From: Chitinophaga sp. H8
GTDB taxonomy: Bacteria; Bacteroidota; Bacteroidia; Chitinophagales; Chitinophagaceae
NCBI RefSeq assembly: GCF_040567655.1
Contig: NZ_JBEXAC010000001.1
Location: 930,001 to 994,000 of the forward strand
Direction: 5' to 3'
Length of the DNA: 64,000 nucleotides
The position numbers and the translations under genes were made by a program. The notes under the pieces were generated by a model. The model saw nothing but the letters and a program-made list of their open reading frames with translations. It ran no database searches and was not told the DNA's origin. Numbering within the stretch: the stretch's first letter is position 1; every line of letters starts with the position of its first letter. This document shows positions 19,307 to 29,382 of this stretch, piece after piece.

Positions 19307-20941
19307 ATGAAGCAATCTATCATTCATCTTATATTACCTGTAATCCTGGTCTTATCGGCCTGTAACAAGGATTATCTGACCAGAAATAATCCAACTTCCA
19401 CCACAGATGAAAGCTGGTGGCGCACACAGGCACAACTGGATGGGGCGCTGGACTACATTTATGCTTCCGTACCACAGGGGGGATATGCAGGCAATCCCAA
19501 TGGCCGTATCTTTTTTTCTACCATGACGGATGATGCTTACTGGAACGGAAATTTTTATGGTTCATTGAATACAGTAGCACTCGGCGACGGAAATCCCAGC
19601 CTGGGATGGCCTTATTCAGGTGTGTGGGAAAATAATTATGCCCGCATCAGAATGGCTTCACGATTCATTGAAAATGCAGAACGGGCTTATATGGATTCTA
19701 CTTTAAGAACCCGTTATATCTATGAAGCAAGGGCCATGCGGGCCTGGTATCATTTGGACCTGTACCTGTATTTCGGAGCTATCCCAATTATAACCAAAGC
19801 TGTGACGCCTGTTGAATCGGGAGGTCTTAAAAGGAGTTCGATTCAGGAAGTAGTCAATTTTATCACTTCCGAGCTGGAAATCTGCGCGGCTAAATTGCCG
19901 GTATCATACAATAATGATCAGGCTAAAAGAATTACCAAAGGGGCCTGTTTGTCAATGAGAGCTATTGCTTTCCTGAACGCACGTATGTACAGCGAAGCTG
20001 CTACTGCTGCCCGGCAGGTGATAGACCTGAAAGATGAGAATGGGGCTGCCGTATATAGATTGCATAACAGTGGCGCTCCTGACAGAAACAGCTATGCAGA
20101 TCTGTTTTCCTACAACGGGAAGATTAACCGGGAGCGGATCTTTATGCGGACCAATGGGCTCAATGATATCTGGTTCAGGAATGCACCTTCTGGGGTGCCG
20201 CCCGGCCCCGCACAGGCAGCTACCAACCCTACAGAGGCGCTGGCAAACAGTTATGAAACACTGCAGGGGAAAACACTGGCAGAACTTGGCAACGACAGTA
20301 TGGATATTTACAAGAAAGAACCAAATTACAAAAACAACAGAGACCCCAGATTACAGTACACCTTGCTTTATCCAAACGAAGTATTTGAAGGAAGAAAACT
20401 GGAACCTTTCAATGCTGATCCCAACAATTCTGACCGGATTGGTGGCCCTACCGGTTCGGCTACCGGCTTCTGGATGAGGAAATACCTGGATCCACAGGAC
20501 AAGGGAGCTACAGAAAGCAGCACCCTTGATTTTATGATTATTCGTTATGCAGAGATCTTACTGACCTATATAGAAGCTAAAGTAGAAAGTAATGACTGGC
20601 AGGATCCGGCAGTAATACAATACCTGAATGATATCCGAAACCGTGCTGGTATGCCCAATGTAAACGTGGCAGTATACAACACACAGGAGAAGTTACGTCA
20701 GCTCTATCAAAGGGAAAGAAGGGTAGAGCTTGCACTGGAAGGTGCCCGGCTGTTCGATATCCGCAGATGGAAAATAGGTGCCCTGGTAATGCGTGGCAGT
20801 GTGGAAGGCGCTACTAACCCGGCTACCGGAAAAGCAGTAGTGGTGCAAACCCGTAAGTTTAATGAACAACGGGATTATTTGTGGCCTATTCCGCAAAATG
20901 AAATAAAAACATCCCAGATCATCCAGAATGAGGGGTATTGA
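19307..20941 (+). CDS. SusD/RagB family glycan-binding lipoprotein
   Basis: 544 residues from ATG 19307, 28 bp after SusC. The start at 19139 in the same frame would overlap SusC by about 140 bp and is rejected because the lipoprotein signal (MKQSIIHLILP... LVLSAC, Cys19) begins exactly at 19307. SusD motifs include YIYEARAMRAWYHLDLYLYFGAIP, the LNDIRNRAGMP repeat-like segment, RRVELALEGARLFDIRRWK and a terminal YLWPIPQNEI. It is the outer-membrane surface partner of the SusC encoded upstream and is followed after 21 bp by the GH29 gene. Confidence 0.95.
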   Translation: MKQSIIHLILPVILVLSACNKDYLTRNNPTSTTDESWWRTQAQLDGALDYIYASVPQGGYAGNPNGRIFFSTMTDDAYWNGNFYGSLNTVALGDGNPSLGWPYSGVWENNYARIRMASRFIENAERAYMDSTLRTRYIYEARAMRAWYHLDLYLYFGAIPIITKAVTPVESGGLKRSSIQEVVNFITSELEICAAKLPVSYNNDQAKRITKGACLSMRAIAFLNARMYSEAATAARQVIDLKDENGAAVYRLHNSGAPDRNSYADLFSYNGKINRERIFMRTNGLNDIWFRNAPSGVPPGPAQAATNPTEALANSYETLQGKTLAELGNDSMDIYKKEPNYKNNRDPRLQYTLLYPNEVFEGRKLEPFNADPNNSDRIGGPTGSATGFWMRKYLDPQDKGATESSTLDFMIIRYAEILLTYIEAKVESNDWQDPAVIQYLNDIRNRAGMPNVNVAVYNTQEKLRQLYQRERRVELALEGARLFDIRRWKIGALVMRGSVEGATNPATGKAVVVQTRKFNEQRDYLWPIPQNEIKTSQIIQNEGY

Positions 20942-20962
20942 GTATTTATTTAAAGAGATGAT

Positions 20963-22303
20963 ATGTCTAAGTTTTTTTTATCTGCCATACTCAGTATGTG
21001 TAGCCTGACCGCTTTGGGACAGTTTGGAATGGCCCGGAAAATACTTCCACCAGAACAGGTGGATGATAAAATGAAAGAATGGTTTACGGATGCCAAAGTA
21101 GGGGTGTTTATTCATTGGGGGATTTATGCAGTGGATGGCACCGTAGAATCCTGGCCCATGCAGGATGGTGTAAAGCAGGCCAAAGCCTATATGACACAGC
21201 TCAACCGGTTTAATCCCCGGAATTATAACCCTGAAAAATGGGCAGCGTTATTTAAGACATTAGGAGCAAAGTATGTGGTAATGACCACCAAGCATCACGA
21301 TGGTGTGGCTTTATGGAATACCAGACAAGCCAGGGCATTGAGTATCCCCGCTCATTCGCCTTATAAGAAGGACATCATTGCACCTTTGTTTAACGCACTG
21401 AGGAAAGAAGGGATTAAGTGCGGGGCTTATTTTTCAAACCCCGACTGGAGCTATCCTGATTACCCGCGTTATACTAAAGATAGTGTAAGGTATGACCCTG
21501 CCCGGGTGCCCGACAGATGGGCCAGGTTTATTTCGTTTTACAAAGGACAGCTGCAGGAATTGATGAAGGGATATAAACCTGATCTGTTATGGTTTGATAT
21601 GCCGGAGTATAATGCGGACATGATGCAGGCGGCAGCTACCCGTAAGATGTTGCTGGAAGAAAACCCGCATGTGGTTATCAACAGCAGGCTGGCAGAGCAT
21701 GGAGACTATAACAATCCGGAACAGGACCTCTTTGCTGCACGCCCTGCAGACAAATACTGGGAATTTGCTATACCGGTAACGGAAGGGAAATGGGGATACC
21801 GGGCAGGTATGAACGAAGCGTCAGACCCAGGCACATTGATTACATTGTTTGCCCGTGTGCTTGCTCAGGGAGGTAATTTTTTATTTGATGTAGGACCAGA
21901 TGGCAACGGAGAAATTATTCCTGCTCAAACAAAGTGCCTGGAAGAGATCGGAGGCTGGATCAACAAGCATCAGGAGGCTATCTATGGTACAAAAGAAGGG
22001 ATAGGCTTTGAAGTATGCGGATTCCCGACCACTTATTCCAAAGATTCAGCAGCTTTGTTTGTATTTGTGCCGCATGGTAATAAAGTGGTCAACTTAAATG
22101 GTGTTGACAGGAATATAACGGCAAGCATTATAGGCAGTGGTACTCTGGTGCCGGCAAAAAGTGGAGGCATACCCGGATGTTATGGGTGGTTTACGTTGAA
22201 TATACCGGATCAGGAAGAAGATAAGTATATGACGGTAATAAAGCTGACTGCACCATCCGGTAAGCCTATTAAACAACGTATGAAAGGAGGGTATATTGAA
22301 TAA
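20963..22303 (+). CDS. Alpha-L-fucosidase, GH29
   Basis: 446 residues with an N-terminal signal (about 1-19, TALGQ). GH29 blocks are clear: WFTDAKVGVFIHWGIYAVDG, the active-site pair YVVMTTKHHDGVALW (two adjacent His), CGAYFSNPDW, and PDLLWFDMPE, in which Asp212 occupies the nucleophile position. A retaining exo-fucosidase acting on alpha-linked fucose is expected. The general acid in GH29 is poorly conserved and I cannot place it. After the barrel comes a small C-terminal beta domain (residues about 350-446). It is the last gene of the FecR-SusC-SusD-GH29 unit and ends shortly before a strong terminator at 22331. Confidence 0.92.
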   Translation: MSKFFLSAILSMCSLTALGQFGMARKILPPEQVDDKMKEWFTDAKVGVFIHWGIYAVDGTVESWPMQDGVKQAKAYMTQLNRFNPRNYNPEKWAALFKTLGAKYVVMTTKHHDGVALWNTRQARALSIPAHSPYKKDIIAPLFNALRKEGIKCGAYFSNPDWSYPDYPRYTKDSVRYDPARVPDRWARFISFYKGQLQELMKGYKPDLLWFDMPEYNADMMQAAATRKMLLEENPHVVINSRLAEHGDYNNPEQDLFAARPADKYWEFAIPVTEGKWGYRAGMNEASDPGTLITLFARVLAQGGNFLFDVGPDGNGEIIPAQTKCLEEIGGWINKHQEAIYGTKEGIGFEVCGFPTTYSKDSAALFVFVPHGNKVVNLNGVDRNITASIIGSGTLVPAKSGGIPGCYGWFTLNIPDQEEDKYMTVIKLTAPSGKPIKQRMKGGYIE

Positions 22304-22330
22304 GTAAGTTTGGTATCGAAGTTTGTAAAA

Positions 22331-22358
22331 GGGGGACCAGTACCGGTCCCCCTTTTTT
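22331..22358. terminator. Bidirectional intrinsic terminator between convergent genes
   Basis: GGGGGACC (22331-22338) pairs with GGTCCCCC (22345-22352) around a 6-nt loop, flanked by AAAA before and TTTTTT after. It therefore works on both strands, serving the GH29 operon on the + strand and the convergent GH99-like gene on the - strand. Confidence 0.9.
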
Positions 22359-22375
22359 ATACCCAAAACAATTGT

Positions 22376-24475
22376 TTACTTCTTCCAGATACAGCGGTAG
22401 TTAAATCTTCTGTTAGGTGCGGTATCTCCATCTATACACAAGGATATCGGGTCTTTTAAACCGGCTGCGTTATCACTCCACTTGAAATCAAATACAAACT
22501 GATTGCCGGTAAGTCCCAGCAAAGTACGTGGTATAGCTACTTCCAGCTCATTGCCTGCATAGCGGAATTTTACAGTTGCTACCTGCTGCCAGGGAGCATT
22601 GGTATTAGCAGCATCGTAACGCATCAGGGTAGTGGTGTTGTCATCTTTCACCTCCTTGTTCAGGATAAAATCATATCCATGCCAGCCTGTTGACGGATTA
22701 TTGTCGGCGTCAATGAACAGGAGCATCCAGTTATTATCTGTGTGAGCAGTAAGAGGGTCAGCTGTTTGAACATAGAAATTGATGTTTTGAGGATCTACCA
22801 TTACCTTGCCGGTAATGATATCATTCCTTCCGGAATTATTTGTATAATCAATTCCCCCATATCCTTTGTAATTCCGGTGAAAGATATCTCCTTTGGTATC
22901 CCGGTATTCTGTCTGCGCCTTTTTCCAATCAGCAAAATTCCCGTCTATTTTTACGTTGGATAATCCCTTTAACTGCGGGATAGGACGTATTCCTTTATAC
23001 CGGCGGATATTCTGCGCCATCTGCATATAGTAGTTGTCGGTATAGCCGTTTTTCATAGGCTGGATAGCCCGGTTAAATTCGGCATTGTACTGGTCAACAA
23101 AAAAATAAGGGCTGTTCCTGCGCATAAAGGAAAAAGTTTTCCCGCCTTCCGGTTGATATTTCCCAGCCGTCCATTCATTCCAGTCATTGATATAGAGGAA
23201 CTGTGGATCTGATTTTAGCGCTTCTTCCCACCGGTCCTGAAAATAAATACCATATCCTTCCGGGTTGCTCACTGTTTTTTTGAGCCAGGGTACATAAGTG
23301 GGCTCGGGGAGATCGTATTGATTAAGCTGAGGCTCACCTTTTTCCCGCGTCCATGATTTTCCCACCAGACTGGAAGGATGTTGGGCCGGTGTTACAGCGG
23401 CTTCTTCTCTTTTCCCCTTATGTAAAGATACCAGGCTGTCGGGATGCATGGCTTTCACTTTTTCATTACCCAGGTCGTAACCAAAGCTCCAGTTATCTTC
23501 CGTGCCGATAAAACGTTTTCCTGCCCATTTATGATACCCCCACCACATGGTGCGTAGCGTAAAGAAACGCTTTACTTCCTTGGTATAATCTTTATAAAAT
23601 GCTTCAGTATAATCAGGATCATTGTAATGCGGATGACTGGCATCTGTTTTAGCCAGAGAGTCATAATGGGGATTGGGTTGTTTGGCATCCTGTCCGTTTG
23701 CATCATATTTGGGATTGCCATTGTAAAGCAGTAATGGTTTACCATCCCAATAAAACCAAAGGTCATTAAAGCGGTTGTTTTTATAGATGCGGTCGTAAAG
23801 ATCCTGTACGACGGTGATTACCGGACCATTAAAGGCCCAGAAGCAGAACTGGGGTACCTTGTTGCCTTCTGCTTTCATTTTCTGCATGGTGGTAAACAAT
23901 ACTTCCCATTCATCCCAGTATCTGACAGCGTTGGTCACATCCATTACCAGTACATCTACGCCTGCATCTGCCAGCATAGACATATCCTTCCGGATAACGT
24001 ATTCATCTTTACTTAAGAAGTAGCCCATTTCTGGTTCTCCCCAGTGATAAGAGCCTTCTGTCCACAGCGGGTGTTTGGCATCCAGGCGGGCAGCCGGGTC
24101 TTTGGCCAGCACTTTGGTAACGTCGGCAGCATAATCTCGTTTAGGTAGGGCATTATTATCACTGTGCCAGGTGATATAGAACATCCCCACTACGCGACGC
24201 TGGTCTTTTTTTACTGCCCCCACTTTCTGAAAGTCAGGCATCGTTCTTCCCAAGGCATCAGATCCTACCCAGGTATCCGCATAGATATCCCGGTAGTACT
24301 GATCATTTGCCCCGGCACCTTTTTGTTTTACAGGCAGGGAATCGTTTTTTATAGCCCCATTTGTGCTGCTTGCAACAGCCTGGGAATCGTGATTTGAAGC
24401 CGCCACTGAAAAGCCGAATCCGCTGATCAGTAGTACCCCAAAAAGAAGCTTTCGCGAGAATTGTTTATTTCGCAT
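22376..24475 (-). CDS. Secreted GH71/GH99-like glycoside hydrolase with C-terminal CBM9-like domain
   Basis: 699 residues with a signal peptide (about 1-26, ending in VAASN). Residues about 90-510 look like a TIM barrel of the GH99/GH71-like superfamily: GMFYITWHSDN near the start, GVDVLVMDVTNA, PQFCFWAF, DLWFYWDGKPLLLYN and FLYINDWNEWTAGK are recurring blocks of that group. Residues about 535-699 (NVKIDGNFADWKKAQTEY... VYVQTADPL-like strands) resemble a family 9 carbohydrate-binding domain. The substrate is unknown; alpha-mannan or related glycans are possible by family. It stands alone on the - strand, convergent to the GH29 locus, with which it shares a terminator. Its promoter must lie in the divergent spacer 24476-24815. 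Confidence 0.75.
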   Translation of the reverse strand: MRNKQFSRKLLFGVLLISGFGFSVAASNHDSQAVASSTNGAIKNDSLPVKQKGAGANDQYYRDIYADTWVGSDALGRTMPDFQKVGAVKKDQRRVVGMFYITWHSDNNALPKRDYAADVTKVLAKDPAARLDAKHPLWTEGSYHWGEPEMGYFLSKDEYVIRKDMSMLADAGVDVLVMDVTNAVRYWDEWEVLFTTMQKMKAEGNKVPQFCFWAFNGPVITVVQDLYDRIYKNNRFNDLWFYWDGKPLLLYNGNPKYDANGQDAKQPNPHYDSLAKTDASHPHYNDPDYTEAFYKDYTKEVKRFFTLRTMWWGYHKWAGKRFIGTEDNWSFGYDLGNEKVKAMHPDSLVSLHKGKREEAAVTPAQHPSSLVGKSWTREKGEPQLNQYDLPEPTYVPWLKKTVSNPEGYGIYFQDRWEEALKSDPQFLYINDWNEWTAGKYQPEGGKTFSFMRRNSPYFFVDQYNAEFNRAIQPMKNGYTDNYYMQMAQNIRRYKGIRPIPQLKGLSNVKIDGNFADWKKAQTEYRDTKGDIFHRNYKGYGGIDYTNNSGRNDIITGKVMVDPQNINFYVQTADPLTAHTDNNWMLLFIDADNNPSTGWHGYDFILNKEVKDDNTTTLMRYDAANTNAPWQQVATVKFRYAGNELEVAIPRTLLGLTGNQFVFDFKWSDNAAGLKDPISLCIDGDTAPNRRFNYRCIWKK

Positions 24476-24815
24476 AGGATTAAAAATTTGATGGGTTTGA
24501 ATGTTTTATACCCAACACACTGTATGGCCTGATGCAGTGGATGGTACTCATAACGTATATGCTGTAATACTTAGCTGTTTTTTACACTACGTGGCTGTGT
24601 AAATAAATTTTTTTTGATTGATCAAATAGCTATTGATCATACAAATTATCATTATCCTCACGGGAAGGTATCCTGTGCTGTCCTATTCAGGGGGAAATAC
24701 GCGGGCTGCTTTGATTTATTCCGCCTAATATTTAGATTGCAGGAGTAAAACCCGATTGTTAATCTGTACCCTTTACTGTTGAAACAATTTCCCTGATAAC
24801 CTATAAATTAAAATC
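24476..24815. promoter_or_regulatory. Divergent intergenic region with an imperfect palindrome
   Basis: 340 bp without a gene, between the start of the GH99-like gene (-) and the start of a surface-protein gene (+). It contains the near-palindrome at 24619-24639, TGATCAAATAG next to CTATTGATCA, with one extra A, which could be an operator for a dimeric regulator. On the + strand, TTTG at 24710-24713, a 19-bp spacer and TAGATTGC at 24733-24740 partly match the Bacteroidota promoter pattern. I see no open reading frame or RNA-like structure. Confidence 0.35.
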
Positions 24816-25490
24816 ATGAAAACGCTTTTTATTACTGCTATTATTCTTTTATCTTTTGTTAGTACTTATGCTCAAGTCAATCATTTGCCATTAACTGGTA
24901 ATGTGGGGATAGGAACGAATGACCCAAAAGTTTCGTTGGATGTAAACGGGATCACCAGGTCGAACGGCCCTGTCACTTTTTTAGGCCCAGGTACTTCTTC
25001 AGAAACATCGGGTACGAATAAAAGAGGATTGTATCTTGACAATGGACTCAGTACTGGCTGGCGATTGATGACATTAGTAAACGCAAATGGTACTTTATTC
25101 AGCATAGAGGGTAATGGTAACGTGGCCATCGGTACGCCTAATCCCGCTGGTTATAAGTTGGCTGTTGAAGGAACGATTGGTGCGCGAAAAGTGAAAGTAA
25201 CACAGGAAACCTGGGCCGACTTTGTCTTTCATCCTGATTATAAACTTCCTTCCTTGCAGGAGGTATCACTTTTTGTTCAGCACCATAAACATTTGCCTGG
25301 TATTCCTTCTGAAAAGGAAGTGAAAGAAAAGGGCCTGGACCTCGGTGAAATGAATAAGCTCTTATTACAGAAAGTAGAGGAACAGTTATTATATATCATT
25401 GAATTAAGCCAAACGGTGAACGAACTATCCCGTAAAACGCAGCAGCTGGAGCAAAAACTGTCTGATCTAAACGGTCTGAAAGCAAAGTAA
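24816..25490 (+). CDS. Secreted surface protein with tail-fibre-like repeats and C-terminal coiled coil
   Basis: 224 residues, signal peptide 1-19 (STYAQ). The N-terminal part has the GNVGIGTNDPKVSLDVNG pattern, repeated at GNVAIGTPNPAGYKLAVEG, which is typical of beta-helical fibre-like proteins in Bacteroidota. It is followed by the conserved block WADFVFHPDYKLPSLQEV, then HKHLPGIPS, LGEMNKLLLQKVEEQLLY and a coiled coil (about 180-224). The C-terminal block is shared with the proteins at 32275 and 33608. Such proteins are thought to be trimeric adhesin or fibre-like surface proteins; no function is established here. It appears to be a single-gene unit. Confidence 0.65.
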   Translation: MKTLFITAIILLSFVSTYAQVNHLPLTGNVGIGTNDPKVSLDVNGITRSNGPVTFLGPGTSSETSGTNKRGLYLDNGLSTGWRLMTLVNANGTLFSIEGNGNVAIGTPNPAGYKLAVEGTIGARKVKVTQETWADFVFHPDYKLPSLQEVSLFVQHHKHLPGIPSEKEVKEKGLDLGEMNKLLLQKVEEQLLYIIELSQTVNELSRKTQQLEQKLSDLNGLKAK

Positions 25491-25698
25491 TATAGCTTCA
25501 CAATCAGGAATTAAAATACAGGATGGCTGTTGCCCCACCTAATGGGTAAGTATAGGACAGTATCTAAACAGTAAATGTTTATTTTCCGTTTATATCGACC
25601 AGAACTGGAATCAGCAGCGCTTTGATTTTTACATAACCTTCTTTATCCAATTTATCACATAACAGCGGTTAGCTGTCATCATTAAAATATTTCCACTT

Positions 25699-28600
25699 AT
25701 GACTCACAGGTTCTTTCAAGGGCTGGTGCTCCCGCTGTATGTATGTTTTATGGTGGGATGCGCCGGCTTTCAAAAGAAAAAGCACCACGATACACCCAAG
25801 GAAAAATTTGCAGAGCATGTGCGTACTACGGAGTTTCAGACACCTGCCGAAGAACAGGCAGGGTTTACACTTCCGCCCGGGTTTGAAGTCACCCTTTTCG
25901 CCGCCGAACCTGATATCAGCAAACCTATTAATATAGAATTTGACGACAGAGGAAGATTATGGGTCTCCCAGTCATCCGCATATCCTATGGCAGCGGCTCC
26001 CGGCAAGGGACAGGACCGTATTTCCATATTGGAGGATACCGATGGTGACGGCAAGGCCGACAAGTTTACCCATTTTGCCGATAGTGCCAACATCCCCATC
26101 GGTATCATGCCGATGGCGGATGGCGCTATTGCTTATAGTGTACCTAACCTCTTCCGCTATACGGATAGTAATGATGATGGAAAAGCGGATAAAAAGGCCG
26201 TATTGTTTGGCGAATTTGGGCACCAGGATACCCATGGGATGGTCAATAACCTGGTCCGTGGTTTTGACGGCTGGATCTATGCCTGCCACGGATTTACCAA
26301 TGCTTCTACAATAGCGGGTACCGATGGTGATTCTATCAGGATGGTGTCGGGGAATACCTTCCGCTTCCGCCCGGATGGCAGTCGGGTAGAACAAACGTCG
26401 TTCGGAAGGGTTAATCCCTTTGGCCATGCTTTTGATGAATGGGGGTACCTCTATTCGGCAGACTGTCATTCCAAACCAATTTATCAGCTGATCCGCGGCG
26501 GGGAATACCCGCACTTCGGGAAAAAATCTCCGGGCATTGGTTTTGCACCCGAAATGATGCATTACGAACTGGGTTCTACCGCTATCGCCGGACTGGCCTA
26601 TTACATTGGCGTACAATTTCCGGAAGCATACCGCAACAGTTTTTATTCCGGGGATGTGGTGACCTGCCGGATCAACAGGAATACCATGACACTGCATGGG
26701 AGTACTCCTGAAACAAAACGGGAAGAAGATTTTCTGGTAAGTGATGATCCCTGGTTCCGGCCGGTAGACATAAAAATAGGGCCGGATGGCGCCATGTATG
26801 TGGCCGATTTCTATAACCGGATTATCGGGCATTATGAAGTGCCTTTGGATCATCCGGGAAGAGACCGGGTAAGTGGACGTATCTGGAGAATTACTTACCG
26901 GGGTGACCAGCCACATGAAGACCTGCAGGTTAAAAACTGGGCAAAGGCTTCTATGGAGGAACTCATCAAAGGACTGCAACATCCGCAACTAAATGTACGG
27001 ATGAAAATAGCAGACCGGCTGGTAGATGTATGGAAGGAAAAAGCAGTAGCGCCCGTTACGGCGATGATGACTACCGGCAAGCCGGATACCCATGCTTTTA
27101 TACAGGGCTTGTGGATATTACACCGGTTGCATGCCTTGCCTGCTGGGTTATTGGACAATGCCCTGCAGCATAGTGATCCTATGATACAGGTACATGCTTT
27201 CCGTATCCTGGAAGAAACTGGTAACATTAATGAGCAGCAGCGTAATGTAATCATAGCTGCTACCACCAATAAAAATCCGCATATACAGCGTATGGCTGCG
27301 GAAATACTAACCCGCTTTACCGGGATTGACCAGCTTACTCCGCTGCTGGCTTTATACAATCAGACAGGGGATGCAGATACGCATTTAAAGTATACGGCAC
27401 TGTTAGGTATACGTGATAACCTGCGTAATAAACAGGTGATGCAACAGGTAGCTACCCGTAAATGGGACGACAAACAACTGGAGGTACTTACCAAAGCCAT
27501 GCTGGATGCTCCTGGTCAGGAAGCCGCCACATTTGTTTTAAATTACCTCCGTACCCACGAATTACCTCCTCCGCAGCTATTAGCTAGTCTGGAATATATT
27601 GGCCGTTATGGTGGTGCTGCCAGCCAGGACCCGCTAATCGCACTGATCCAGAAAAAGTTTTCCGGTGATATGGATACGCAGTTCCGGTTATTCAATATCA
27701 TCCGGAGCGGTGTTACACAAAGCGGGGGACATCTGACCAGCCGGATGCAGCAATGGGGAGTAGCGATGGCCCACCGGTTCCTGGAAAATATTTCCGAAAC
27801 AGGAGATACCTGGAAAAATAAACCACTTCAAAGAACCGGAGAGCCGGTTAGCCCCTGGATTATTTCAGAAAGTTTTCTGACAGATGTTATGCCTGCGTTC
27901 AGGATTATCTTTAGCGAAAAACAAGGGTATGATCCTACCGGTATTCTTTATTCCATCCCGGTTAAACTGCCGGCGCATTTAAGCATGAACGTTTTTGATA
28001 ACGATGTGGATAACAGTAAAGAAAAGAAAGGAGTGTCAAAGAATGTAGTACGTATAAGGTTATCCGGTAGCGGGCAGATAGTGGGAGAGTATCGTTTAAA
28101 AATGGATCAAACGGCACAATGGAAAGACCTGATCAAAAAAGTAGATTTTGACTTGTCTGCCTGTCAGGGCAAATTGGGATATATAGAGGTAATAGATAGC
28201 ACACATACCGGTTCTGTTGGTATCGGCAAGCTGGAGCCGGCAATACTGGAAATACCTGTAAAAAGCCCGTCGGAAATAGCAGAAAGAAGAGTGCAGGCAG
28301 CAGAACTGGCCGGTGATTTTAAAATAACCAGTCTGGAGCCTGCTTTGCGGCAACTGGTAGCTGCTCCATGGGAAGATTATAAAGTACGTATCGCGGCTGC
28401 AAGTGCGTTGATGAACCTTTCGCCTCAAAGGAATATGAATATACTTGGGAAGGTATTCCAGTCGATGGGAGAGCTGCCCGTTGTAAAAGAGAAATTGGCT
28501 ACTGCATTAGGACAGGCCCCTTCACCGGCAGTCTATGATATCCTGGAAAAAGGATTTTCCGGTAGTGCCCGCAATGGCCAGGTGGTGATTGCTACCGTAT

Positions 28601-29229
28601 TGGCCAATTCAACTAATGGGATAGATTATTTATTACGGGCACTGAAAGCCGGCGATGTAAATGCAGATGTACTGGATGAACTGCCGGTAAAAGAACGGCT
28701 GGCAGCTAACAGCCAGAAGCGTCAGCAGGAACAGTTAAATGCACTTACCGCTGGCAGCGTCAATGAACGGGAAGAAAGGCAAAAACTGATCACTGCCCGC
28801 ATTGATGGATTTAAGGTGGATACTGCCCTCAGCAGCGGCGGCAGAAATATCTTTATACAAAATTGCAGCATGTGCCACCAGATAAAAGGTAATGGCGGCG
28901 TGGTAGGCCCTCAACTGGATGGTATCGGCAACTGGGGACCTAAAGCACTCACTGAAAAGATACTGGACCCTAACCGGAATATCTCTGAATCCTTCCGTAA
29001 CTATAACATTACGCTGAAGAACGGAAAAATGCTGACGGGCTTGTATCGCAGAACAGAAGGGGAAGCCCTCGTGTTTGCTGATCTTACCGGCAAGGAATTT
29101 TCAGTAGGGCAGCATGAGATTAAAGAAAAGAAAGTGTCCAAATATACACTCATGCCGGATCAGTTCAGGAAAACGATCACGGAACAGGATTTTTATGCAT
29201 TGTTAAACTTCCTGATCAGTACAAAATAG
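25699..29229 (+). CDS. PVC-type membrane-bound dehydrogenase/cytochrome c lipoprotein with HEAT repeats
   Basis: 1176 residues with lipobox FMVGC (Cys21). Residues about 55-410 form a beta-propeller of the 'membrane-bound dehydrogenase domain' type (GFEVTLFAAEPDISKPINIEFDDRGRLWV, DTDGDGKADK, GPDGAMYVADFYNRIIGHYE). HEAT-like alpha repeats follow, about 425-660 and again about 870-1000. A jelly-roll-like segment lies between them. The C-terminus is a cytochrome c domain with haem site CSMCH (about 1057) followed by GPQLDGIGNWG. This architecture is known from Planctomycetes and many Bacteroidota, and is often linked to oxidation of sugars or aldoses. The electron acceptor and substrate are not evident. 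It stands alone and is followed by a strong terminator. Confidence 0.85.
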   Translation: MTHRFFQGLVLPLYVCFMVGCAGFQKKKHHDTPKEKFAEHVRTTEFQTPAEEQAGFTLPPGFEVTLFAAEPDISKPINIEFDDRGRLWVSQSSAYPMAAAPGKGQDRISILEDTDGDGKADKFTHFADSANIPIGIMPMADGAIAYSVPNLFRYTDSNDDGKADKKAVLFGEFGHQDTHGMVNNLVRGFDGWIYACHGFTNASTIAGTDGDSIRMVSGNTFRFRPDGSRVEQTSFGRVNPFGHAFDEWGYLYSADCHSKPIYQLIRGGEYPHFGKKSPGIGFAPEMMHYELGSTAIAGLAYYIGVQFPEAYRNSFYSGDVVTCRINRNTMTLHGSTPETKREEDFLVSDDPWFRPVDIKIGPDGAMYVADFYNRIIGHYEVPLDHPGRDRVSGRIWRITYRGDQPHEDLQVKNWAKASMEELIKGLQHPQLNVRMKIADRLVDVWKEKAVAPVTAMMTTGKPDTHAFIQGLWILHRLHALPAGLLDNALQHSDPMIQVHAFRILEETGNINEQQRNVIIAATTNKNPHIQRMAAEILTRFTGIDQLTPLLALYNQTGDADTHLKYTALLGIRDNLRNKQVMQQVATRKWDDKQLEVLTKAMLDAPGQEAATFVLNYLRTHELPPPQLLASLEYIGRYGGAASQDPLIALIQKKFSGDMDTQFRLFNIIRSGVTQSGGHLTSRMQQWGVAMAHRFLENISETGDTWKNKPLQRTGEPVSPWIISESFLTDVMPAFRIIFSEKQGYDPTGILYSIPVKLPAHLSMNVFDNDVDNSKEKKGVSKNVVRIRLSGSGQIVGEYRLKMDQTAQWKDLIKKVDFDLSACQGKLGYIEVIDSTHTGSVGIGKLEPAILEIPVKSPSEIAERRVQAAELAGDFKITSLEPALRQLVAAPWEDYKVRIAAASALMNLSPQRNMNILGKVFQSMGELPVVKEKLATALGQAPSPAVYDILEKGFSGSARNGQVVIATVLANSTNGIDYLLRALKAGDVNADVLDELPVKERLAANSQKRQQEQLNALTAGSVNEREERQKLITARIDGFKVDTALSSGGRNIFIQNCSMCHQIKGNGGVVGPQLDGIGNWGPKALTEKILDPNRNISESFRNYNITLKNGKMLTGLYRRTEGEALVFADLTGKEFSVGQHEIKEKKVSKYTLMPDQFRKTITEQDFYALLNFLISTK

Positions 29230-29246
29230 AGGGATAGTTAATCAGC

Positions 29247-29297
29247 AGTTCCACAATGGCAGTATCGATATTGCTCATTGTGGAACTACTTTTTTTA
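29247..29297 (+). terminator. Intrinsic terminator after the cytochrome c lipoprotein gene
   Basis: AGTTCCACAATG (29247-29258) pairs perfectly with CATTGTGGAACT (29276-29287). The loop itself is nearly palindromic (GCAGTATCGATATTGC), so the stem can extend. A run of seven T follows at 29291-29297. Confidence 0.88.
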
Positions 29298-29382
29298 AAA
29301 TCCGGATTAAAACAATATAACCTCCAAAACGTCTGATTTAAACCGGAATAGTTACATTCGCAGTATCGTTAAATCCATCTAT

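Noticed and set aside
25972..26988. 338-codon minus-strand frame opposite the cytochrome c lipoprotein gene
   Set aside because: It is antisense to a clearly coding gene with recognised domains; its sequence is low in plausible motifs and fits a codon-bias shadow.
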